Assembly (NCBI GenBank): GCA_014871385.1 | Contig: CM026426.1 | Coordinates: 47,173,611-47,237,610, forward strand | Direction of reading: 5' to 3' | DNA length: 64,000 nt | Source of the DNA: Ceratodon purpureus | Lineage: Eukaryota; Streptophyta; Bryopsida; Pseudoditrichales; Ditrichaceae | In this document: piece by piece, positions 54,670 to 64,000 of the stretch | Layout: each line of letters opens with the position of its first letter | How positions within the stretch are numbered: the stretch's first letter is position 1 | Position numbers and translations under genes: made by a program | Notes under the pieces: generated by a model | Told to the model about the DNA's origin: nothing | The model's input: the letters and a program-made list of their open reading frames with translations, nothing else | Databases searched by the model: none

Positions 54670-55137
54670 TTAAATCCAATATTTCTCCGTATGCCTTTTC
54701 TACTATCAAAGAGGAACCTTTGTATTTGAATTTCAACACATCTCTTTGTGAAAATTCAAGCATTGGTTTAGGTTTTATAGGTTGTATGAAGGTAAAAAGT
54801 GCATGGGCATATCTCTAATCCACCTTTGAACAAGTATTAGAAGAGCTTGAAGTCAACTTTACTTTTAAAATAATTTTTTTGGGCTCACTAAACACTTCAA
54901 ATCCATTTTGCAACATGGAAAAAATACTTTTTTTCCCAACTTGGAACATTATGATCTTACAAACGGTAAGGATTTTGAATCGAAGATTTAGGGTACATAT
55001 ACATGTACAAGTAAGATACTAGATCCTATGGTTGTATTCCTCCAAAATACATCAAAACTTAAAAGATTACATCTTGTATCAAAAGAAATCAATTTTGAGG
55101 GTTTTTGGCAGTTTTGAGCCTTTGACTTTAGGGGTTC
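54670..55137 (+). repeat. Copy of the CCCCTAAAG-terminated repeat family
   Basis: Directly abuts the TTAA element and ends gactttaggggtt. It is the reverse-complement counterpart of 22060-22530. Together with 53810-54669 it may represent one longer element whose ends both read CCCCTAAAGT. Confidence 0.55.
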
Positions 55138-55404
55138 AAAAAATTTCTAAATAAATTATTTCACAAAAAAATCCATATACAATACAACAAGGTCATTTTT
55201 TCATTTTTTCTGAGGCGCAGCCTGTGCAATAGGTCTTCTTGAGACTTCCTAGGATTTTGACAACAATTGAGGAGAGTCTAGAAGGAGATGTTGATCTCAA
55301 GGTGCTCAATAAGTAGATTTTCAATATTTACAACAACAATTACCGTAATATAACATGGAAGTGAATCATTAAGATGAATCATGCATTCGATTAAAACATA
55401 TATA

Positions 55405-55870
55405 GTGGAGAAGCACAATAAAGTGGACCAAAAAAGTGCTTAACTAGATGTCAGGTTTAAAAATTGCACAAAAGTGATGGAAAGATGTAATTGAAGTCAT
55501 TTTGTTCTGCTAATATAGGTTCTCGACTTGTTTTTGTACAACTTTGAAAAGTTTCATGCAAAGTAGACACTTAAAAGTTATTGTATGAAGGCTTTAAATC
55601 CAAGCAAAGTGAATGTAGTCAATTGAAAAAGTGATTATAAAAGAATAAAAAACTATCAAAAAATCACTTTTAATTAACTGGTACCCTCTGTATGTTTAAG
55701 AGGTATTATAAAATAGTCAATTCATATAATCATTAATTGGTTTAGGGTTCCAAAAGTATCGCAAGGATGTTTTTAAGAGGGTCACTTCTTCGGTACTTTT
55801 TGTGCGTATGTTTTCACCGAACATTGCTTTTTAATTTGAAAAAAACATCCTCTTAAGACAATAGAGGGCA
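55405..55870 (-). repeat. Degraded inverted copy of the GGGGGGAAGCAC family
   Basis: Starts ggagaagcacaataaagtgg, then ccaaaaaagtgct, like the complement of the right end of 27214-27950. The interior matches the complement of about 27410-27730 (caaagtgaatgtagtca; acatcctcttaagacaatag). A separate left-end piece (agcataataaagtggaccac, then aatgtgcaatatgtgatcac) lies at 56127-56165 in direct orientation. Confidence 0.65.
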
Positions 55871-56429
55871 CCAAATGAAGAAATTAAGACTTTGGGAAAC
55901 AACATCACATTTGTCTTCAAATGTTTCTTGTCATTTAAATAAATGAACTCAAAATTCAAGCCAACTTTACTTTTTGTATAGACAAGTCAACTCTTTTCTA
56001 AGAAGAAATAAAAGACATGATATAACTAACGTATTCAAATGCCACAATACCTTTATAATTGCAGAATAGCCACTTGCTATGATATGAAGGACCATGCAAT
56101 ATTCGCAGCCATTATTCTTGAAGGGTGAGAGCATAATAAAGTGGACCACAATGTGCAATATGTGATCACCCTAGGAAGTTTCCACATTACCTTTATAATT
56201 GCAACTTTGAGTTGACATACAAATGTATGTAGATGCTATTGGAATTTCAGACCAATCTCATCTCAAAAGAGGAGCCTTGAGTCCAAAATCAACATACTTG
56301 ACATGGTATGCACTGACAACAAAGCATTTTGTCACATTTTTGTTTTTTTGGTAGGTTGTCAAGACCTATGTTTTATAAATTCCCATCCCTCCAACTGAGT
56401 TCAAGCATTATAGTATCCCTTTTAATTTT

Positions 56430-57610
56430 GACATGTAAAAAAACATAGGTCAAGCTACTAATGATGGTACACAACATTATCGTTTGTCTCAACCCACCAA
56501 GGTAGCAAATGAGTCTGAAGATGCGTAATGCAATCAATCTTACTCTACAGAAAGAAAAAGACAACTTCAATAAGCTGATTAGCAAGCTCCAATTCATTGC
56601 AAATCTATGTCAACCTAGTAGCTTTATGGACAAAGTAATTTTGATTCTTGTTCAATTAAAGGGCTACGAATATAAAGATATACTTTGTCAACTATTTGCT
56701 AGTTCCAATACTGTTTTCATTAGAGCCTCCCAAAATGGTTTTTAGGGTAAACATCCCTTTATATACCTAAAAGGGAAGGGAAAATTAAACCTCCAATAAT
56801 GTCATCAAATGCTATCGATAGTCAACAAAGAGCAATCCCTTTGAATTGACTTTTTAGTTTCCAAAGAACCTTATAATCTTATAAAATTCATGTGCACATA
56901 ATTCAACTGAGAAAGACCAATTCTTCAGGTAGTTTGATACAATATGAACAAAGCATTTTAGCAGCAATACACTAAGTTCCATAATTTTTTACTCTATATG
57001 CTTTATAAATCATATATATGCACTTGAATGATAAGGGTTTTTGACCCTTCCCACTTTGAAATTTTAATGCTCTCAAATGGAACAATTAATTTATTTAATC
57101 ACATTAGACAAATTACTCAGAACTTGGATTCAATGGGCAAATCCCTTTGATCCTTCTTTACAATCTATTGTAGGGCTCTTGTTGCCAGAAGTTCTATAAG
57201 TAGCTCCTCAAGGGAAACCTTTTTATCCCTCTTTAGATCTTGATGCTGAAGTTTTGGCGCCAAATGCCCTACGAAGGGCTTGAAAGTAGAGATAAAATAT
57301 ATGCCCTATGTAATCCAATGTTAAGTATTTGGCTTTAACAACTCTCTAAAGAGTTTCAAAGAGAGTTCTTTGGATAGCCTCTTTGTAACCAATTTAGACC
57401 TCTTGGTGCTGAGAGCCTTGCACTTGATTTGAACAGACTTATTAAAAAATGCAGAAGGCCAAAAATTTGACTTTTTATTCAAAGTCGTAGGATGACTTAA
57501 GTTTAATAAAGGTATAAATTTTAATAAAATGTAAATTGGTATAGTCTTTGATATGCACACCAATTCCTTAGGAGAGATATGTATTCTCAAAGGAGCCTTT
57601 GACATCCACA
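56430..57610. repeat. Relics of the 37-41 kb repeat families
   Basis: About 56430-56560 resembles 39850-39930 (atgc-taatgcaatcaatctt). About 57160-57420 contains the gagagcc landmarks of the 147-bp array (tgctgagagccttgcac near 57408). No intact gene. Confidence 0.45.
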
Positions 57611-58079
57611 TGTGCTAAAAAAATTGAGCCCAAACCGTGCACTTTTGATGGTGGCACTAATGGCGCCATCTTACTAACAACAGTGCAATTCCATGGGTTG
57701 AGTGAGGGATCCAACCAATGGTCGATGCCAACGCTACTTATATTGCCAACACTACCATTACCTTTAGCATTGTCGCTTTTGACACTGACAGCGAGGAGCG
57801 ACATGCACCAATGGGCTTTTTTGTAGAGAGGTGTCTGGGCAACAATTTACCTACCACGGGTTGTCTTACAAGGCTCCTTTAAAACCCCATTTTTCTCCTT
57901 ATGCATGGGTTTTATCTGGTCCAGATAGGGAAGGAAATAATCTCAAGACGAAGGGATCAAAAAACCAAAGCATTCTAGCGGCCTCTTTTTAATCTCTTGA
58001 TAATTGATTTTTACTAGAAATGTGAAGAACTTCTAACTAAAGTGATTACAAATGAAGTGCTTTTAGTAGGCGAGAGCTT

Positions 58080-61000
58080 GTGTAAAGACGGTGCGTGCAC
58101 ATGTTACCGTAGATATCAATGAGGAAATAGAAGAGATGGCAGTGTACATTGGATCTTGTCGGTCACATAAGTCCAAAGCTTCCACACGCAGGTTGGTAGT
58201 TTAGAAGGTGATTTTGGCCTTCTTGAAGGATGAGGTAGAGGAGCAAGTGCTGAAGACGTTACTGGAGATCAAAGAATACGATCAACCACTAGAATAGCCA
58301 AAGAGTTGGAAGGATGTCCAATTGGTGACTAAAATAATCAATCGGTGAGACAAAAGTGTGCACTTCCATCCAAACAAATGGGGAGTAGATGAGTGGCGGA
58401 GCAGATACAGCATTTGCAACGGAGGTTGAAATTGCTGAATAGAGGGACAAATTCCTAGGCAATGAGTTTGTCTAATTTGTTGACTTGAAAGAAGGTTTCA
58501 ACTAGAAGGATAAGCGGGATCTAGAAGCATGACTAGTAAAAGGGTTTGTGAACTCTATTTTCTATCCAAGGATGCCTTGTTATATGGTGGCCAAAGGCCT
58601 CAATGCTTCTAGGAGCTATGAAGGGGAACTTCATGGTCAAGAAGGTTGGTTTGATGCAAGAGTTGGTGGACCGGAAAGTGAAGAAATCTGGAACCCCTCT
58701 TCTTTCCTCCCTCTCTGACCAATTCTCTTGCATAGGAAGTCTAAGAGGAGAAGGAGGAGGAGGTGCAAACATACAAGATCACCATGGCGATATAAGACTT
58801 GGTAGGTTGAAGGGAGAAACTTGCAAGAGCAAAGAAGTAGAGGAGTTCTAGACGCCCTCCTTCTCCTCTTTGTCTTTCTAAACGAAGAAGAGGAGCCGGT
58901 CGACACAACATTGGCCCAGACAAAATTCTCTTGAGCAGACACCTAAATGACGGAGACCAACTTGATGGGCCTGACTAAAGATGAGGCTCTAGTAATGACT
59001 AGCCAAGAGGTCAAGAATTTCCTAAGTCCGTCCCAGCACATTGGATACCATACAACGTTTATTGCACAAGTGATAGCGGAGTACAAGAAGGTGATAGTAG
59101 AGCTGCTCGAGGAGATCGGAGTGTCAAACATCAGAGAAACAATGGAGCAGCTTTTGAAGCATTAGCAGAAGAAAGCTTGGATAGAATCTCACGCCTTAGA
59201 GCACAAGAACCTGGTCCGAACGATTATAGGTCTTTGGACAGTGATGTAAACCTTAGAAAAGCAGCTAAAGGGCGTCTTGAACACCTTCAAGACCAGATGA
59301 GCAAGAACGGCAGAGTTATGCCAAGTGTTAGTTGACGTAAAATCCGCCCTTGTAGTTCTGTGGATGTTGCGTACCAGGCCTCCATGTTCCAAGAATGACT
59401 GCAAAGGAGTGAGATGCCAATTGGATATCCATCATCAAGTTCATTGTCGACCAAATTTAAAAGATGGAAAAGACTCATAACTAGATGAAGGAGCTGTTGG
59501 CAAACATTCCTCTAGCCACGTGAGAGGAGAGGGGGACGTATGGTCTACAAGATTTTAGCATGTAATGCTGCATAGTCGTCATTCAAGAAAAACAGGCCGT
59601 AACTTCCCTCTTTATGCCAAATGAAGGGTGGCAGAAACTGAGGAGTTTACAGGGCTAGGGATCTCAAAAGAGCCTACGATCGCTTCATGTAGTGAGCTAG
59701 CTACTACAGGCGCAAGCAAAAGATATCAAGATGGTGGAGGGCTCCACAGAAGGGACATCTTAGACCAATTGGACCGATACCTCTCAGGTCCAAAGTATGC
59801 GCCGAGAGTCAACCTCACCAGTTTCCACAAGGGGGGCAGGAGTATCAATCTTGCCTGATGGATTTCACTTGCTACTTCAAAAAGAAATCAATGGTGGAAG
59901 TCATACATATGCCCGAAAGGTGGTGACAATTGCATAACCATTGGCCAGACCCTTAGCAGCAGTTTAGGGTCAGCAAACGAATTTGATCCCTCCTTCAGCA
60001 GGCAAGACGATTAAGTGATTCTGGGTGTTTGCCGGAGTTCTTACAACCTCTCTTCTGGAAGCAGTCCAAAGTAGAAGTAGGGTAGATTATATACGTCCAA
60101 GATATTGAATAGCAACTATCGTTGGGACTCAATTGCATTGAACTATCAATCTAGATGTTAGAGTCACGGAGGTGGTAGTCTTAGAATCGGAATCATAGTT
60201 TCTCGATTATCTCCAACCTCAAATCCGGTATTATAGGATCTTAATGACACTTAGGCTGCAATAAAATCGGATAAGGTTAGTTAGATCACCGATACTTAAA
60301 TCAAAAAAATTTAAGAAGCAAGGGCCTTGTTTCGTATTCTGTTTGTAATATCATAATTCTAGAATATTTTTTTAATATTTTGGTTGTGTGTCAAGAAGGA
60401 AGCAAACAAGGTCCATTGCGATTCCGGTTCTCAACTGTTGTTATTGCTAGTAGGAGTCGTGAAGAGTCAAAGGATGGTTTGACTAGGAACAATAGATCGC
60501 TTGGAAGCATAGAAGAAGTGTCAAGTGAGAAGTTTGACGGACTTTTGGGTCCAAAAGCATCCAAGAGGGAAAGGAATGGACGCTAGAGATGAGCCTCGTA
60601 GTCCTTAGAATACACTTGACTGTGTAGATACGAAATTTTAAATAAGACCAATATCTCCATAACAATAGGCCAAAAGTCTATTCCAAAGGCGTTTGTTGCC
60701 TTTCAGCGTCGGCAATAACGCAGAAGTACACTTGGTAGTCGATCCGGAATGTTGTTCTAGTTCAAATACTCTTCATTCTAACCGTTATAAAACAATGTTC
60801 TAGCAAGACAAGGTAAGGAATCCGGAGTATATGCCAACCTAATGGTTGCTAGGTTAGGAAGATAGTGGATGACTACTCACTTTAAGCCACGGGTCAGGGG
60901 AGAATATATCCATTCTAAAATTAGAGGTTAAGTGGGAATCAACTACTTGGATAGATGTTTGGAATAGGAGTAGAACCTCAGAAGTTAGTTCTAGAAGCTG

Positions 61001-61560
61001 ATAGCCGTAAGATTCCCATAGCTAGGGATAAATGATAGGTTAGACGAACTAGAAATTTGTTGGTGTTGAAAATTGCGGTAACCGCCAAAGATTATATGCC
61101 AGTCATGGTGGACAAACAAGCGGAGCAGGTTTTGGAGGACAACCTGATGAAGCAAATTTTGTTCTTTCACTCGTGTTTGGTGGAAGTTATGACTCGGTTG
61201 GATTTAAGAAGGAAATTACAAACAACTAAAAGAGAGCAAGCAAGGGTCTTAGAGGGGTTGGATAAGCTCTTGGAATTCAACGGTAAGGTGAAGAAATTGT
61301 AGAAGCAGCAGAAGGGGACTAAGCCAATTTACAACGAACTGGCCAACCTCAAACATGAATTAGTAGAGAGATTGAAATGTTGACTATTCAACTCTAGGAG
61401 GCGACGAAGAAGTCCACTTCCTTGAAGGGATCCTTGTCCGAGACCAGGATTGTATGTGTAGGTAGACTAAGCTGCTGGAGGAACAAATTTAGAATACCTA
61501 GAGGGTCCGGACAATATTGGTAGCGATTAAGAGTATGATTGTATAGTTTTTAGAGATCTA
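58080..61560 (+). pseudogene. Extended decayed coding region, helical/coiled-coil protein
   Basis: Plus-strand frames broken by many stops still read as protein in places: AEQIQHLQRRLKLLNR near 58400; a 72-codon frame at 58947-59165 (LTKDEALVMTSQEVKNFLSP, FIAQVIAEYKKVIVELLEEI); 59628-59858; and 61057-61302 (MVDKQAEQVLEDNLMKQILF, REQARVLEGLDKLLEF). GC content is higher than in the flanks. It resembles the non-enzymatic (gag- or coiled-coil-like) part of an old transposable element, but no diagnostic motif remains. Confidence 0.4.
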
Positions 61561-64000
61561 TGTGATGAGATTGAAAAGATATAAGTTGTGAATGTACTTG
61601 AAATTCAAGTTTTGAGGATGAGGATTAGAAGGTAGTCCATTTGACTTGTGGATGTTGCAGATCTAGATTGTGAGCTGGTCGTCTTATAGACCACACTTAG
61701 AGGATGACAAGTATACATTTGATCTCTAGAAAAGCCCTAGAATTGGATCAGATTAAAGTTATATCTCCTGCCAAATGCTAAGATCTATTAGCATTTGTAT
61801 TTTTAAAAGAACATACTAGAAATGCATTTTATAAATTTGAACGACATAGAATTCCAATTTGACATTTTCACCATTTTGGTTATTACATGCAGGCTACGAG
61901 GATAGACTGAGTTGATCAAATTGTTTTTATTGGCATTCAATTTTTGTTGGAGGAAATCATTAATGAGTCTTCCTTAAATGATTCCAACTTCTGAACACAG
62001 CCCAACTACATGGGCTTACCTTGAATGTGAACTGTGATTGTTCTACTCAAATTAATATTCAATACAAAACTAAGAATGATTTAACCAATATAACTATTCT
62101 AATCCTTAGTGCGAAATATAACAATTACCCGTATACTTTGGAGGAAATTGCATCATCCTCCTTGAACAGAATTAAATATCAAAAGATAGTAGAATAGGAC
62201 ATTAACTTGCTTGCCGTTGATTAATTTCACACTAAGAGACAAAAGTATCTAAGACCACGGGAAGAGTCAAACTAGGCTAAGCAATTGTAATTGACGTTGG
62301 CTATTGAGTCAAAATGAGTTGTATTGTGATATGCAAAGACAAGCTTACATGGCAAGCTCTATTGCTAAATTCTCATCAAGTGGTGCAACAATCATGTGAG
62401 TATAATATGATCAATCCTTCTAAAGATGATTTTGCCTCTAAGAAACAACATCAAGGTTTTAAAGAACTTCTCCATCAACACAAGCATATTCTTCTAACTT
62501 GAGCTAGGCGTAATCTAGTGGCAATCTTCTAGCGCTATGATATATGCAATCCATTCAACTTTCCTTTCTATAATATGAGGGTTCTCTAAAAACTTCCTCT
62601 ACAACTTGCTGATTGTGAAGAGTCCATACAAATTCTACTGAGGGCATATGGAACTGAGATTTAACAATGACAAGAATCTCCAAACCAAGTATCAACCTTA
62701 TCATTTGATCTTGCTAGGGAAAGAACCTTTAGAATGTTGTATTGCAATTGAGCCATGACTTCTTTCTTATCGGCCTCTTCGTTGATACAAACACTTCTCT
62801 CTTTAAGTCACTAATTTCCCAAAATGCAAGCAATGTTTATGTGAGAACAATACATTTGTGATGCTTCTTGCGTGCGTTTGTGCTTTTGGGGCTTTGTTAA
62901 GTTGGGGCAATGTTCATTGGAAATGGAGTAGTTGAGATGAAATATTGGAAAAGGACACGATTCCTCCTACTCGACTTAGTTGCACTAAACAATGATTACT
63001 AGCTACATTTTTTCCTATTGCCTTCAATTGAATCAGTGTCTAATGACGATTCTTGGTTTTCCATTAATGATATCCTTGCACCTTAATTGCATCATGGCTC
63101 ATTACTTAGCTATTTAACTTCGATACATTTTGCATTCTGTAGCAAAATATGATTCCTGTGCTATCTTCACAATATTGAAATTTTGAATTTAATATAAATG
63201 CAAGAGTATGTAAGCTTTAGTTGATTTTGTCAGTATTTATGAGTATAGTTTTAACCACAAACATGGTCCAAAACTTAAATGATGATTAGTAGCAAGTGCT
63301 TCTTATGAAGATAAAAATCAAATCATCTTCTTTCTCTCAGCCGTTTATTTTTATTGATTACATATCAATTTTTCCCCTTATTCATTCATCACATGTTTAA
63401 TTTCAATGATTTTATTTATCTTTCTTGGCGCTAGCACCATCTGTGCTTTCAATCCTTGATTTTACATTCGAGTTTCCAAAGGTATTGTTGTTAGTAAATT
63501 TGAGTTTTCTAGAATTCTTTTATATAATTCTTTGGTGAATGTAAGTTGCAACTTGGCACTGCAAGAAACCAAAATCCAAATTATTGACTATAATTTTGGA
63601 GCAAGCATCAGAATTACAGTCTAAACTTGATAATGTCACACCATCCATTACATCAGAGAGAGTGTTATAAACAAGGTGTGACATAATTGATAATGTCACA
63701 TTTTGAAGATTTGTGCATAATGTGATATTATTTAAAAAAAAGTAATAAATCAGGTTAAAATCACAAAATAAAAAGAAAATAACAAATAAAAAACTTCAAT
63801 GTTTTTGATTGTAAAATCTAATACAATATTGTGAATCACAAAAGGAGCACATTATAATGTGTCATTGAGATTAGGTAAAGACCTCTCACTAGAGACAAAG
63901 AAGCTTCTAATGTCACATTATTTTGTTGATGTTTAATGTGCAACACCAATTCTAATGCCTTGTCATGGATGTTTTCCATTCCAGACAATTCCAAAGTGTT
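61561..64000. other. No supported gene
   Basis: AT-rich DNA with only short frames. Near the end, aatgtgacat/taatgtcaca words recur several times (about 63630-63930), perhaps a small repeat. No terminal repeats or RNA genes seen. Confidence 0.5.

Larger units (their letters stand above)
50844..54673. mobile_element. 3.8-kb element between TTAA sites with 59-bp inverted repeats
   Basis: TTAA at 50844-50847 and 54670-54673 encloses inverted repeats starting CCCCTAAAGGACAATC. The left repeat (50848-50906) matches the complement of the right one (54611-54669) at 57 of 59 positions. TTAA plus a CCC-starting terminus is the piggyBac signature, but TTAA is itself a palindrome, so it could equally be part of the repeat. 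I see no transposase frame inside; the longest frames are about 110 codons or less. Inside are a foldback, a CACTA MITE and another CCCCTAAAG end (from 53810), so nested insertion or rearrangement is likely. Confidence 0.65.

Overview
The window looks like repeat-rich nuclear DNA of a land plant. The evidence is an AT-rich background, a CACTA-type MITE, a hAT transposase of the plant BED/DUF659/hATC type, and a short degenerate run resembling TTTAGGG telomeric repeats near 34.1 kb. I cannot name the species. I see no convincing host gene, tRNA, rRNA or CRISPR array. Nearly everything recognisable is mobile-element sequence or its debris. The main feature is a 16,334-bp DNA transposon at 4123-20456. 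It is flanked by a perfect 8-bp target-site duplication (tgtaagac at 4115-4122 and 20457-20464), has short hAT-like ends (CACGGTTGT and, on the other strand, CAGGGTTGT), and carries GACGTC-rich subterminal DNA. It holds four genes in two convergent pairs. Gene 1 (+, 5182-6661) has a protein-kinase-like domain. Gene 2 (-, 9159-7597) has an unrecognised N-terminal domain, a low-complexity R/G/Y/D-rich middle and a coiled coil. Gene 3 (+, 13148-16318) has the same unrecognised N-terminal domain, a SUMO-interaction-like motif, a coiled coil and a RING-H2 finger. Gene 4 (-, 19778-16794) is an uninterrupted hAT transposase. Each gene is headed by its own CpG-dense island built from CGGCCG/GGCCGTC words, followed by a TATA-like box and a leader of 0.2-0.3 kb. 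In the three accessory genes the TATA box is the loop of a perfect 8-9-bp GC-rich inverted repeat. The transposase TATA box is not. Genes 2 and 3 are single uninterrupted frames broken only by in-frame stop codons (one and four), each one C-to-T step from CAA, CAG or CGA. Gene 1 also has a frame change. The transposase has no premature stop but carries Lys where the hAT family normally has its third catalytic acidic residue. An AT-rich spacer of about 2.4 kb (9928-12360) lies between the two gene pairs. My working reading, an inference, is a large, recently inserted hAT element with accessory kinase and ubiquitin/SUMO-type genes under a shared promoter design. Outside this element, 1-4114 is AT-rich with no supported gene. 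From 20465 to 64000 there is a mosaic of smaller repeats: a 393-bp MITE ending in TA (25074-25466), a 737-bp element with GGGGGGAAGCAC ends (27214-27950) and fragments of it elsewhere, a 3.8-kb element between TTAA sites with 59-bp inverted repeats (50844-54673), a foldback and a CACTA MITE inside that, a degenerate tandem array with a period of about 147 bp (37865-38330), diverged duplications between 36.5 and 41 kb, TA microsatellites, and several decayed coding fragments (22.6-23.5, 32.3-33.1 and 58.1-61.6 kb).
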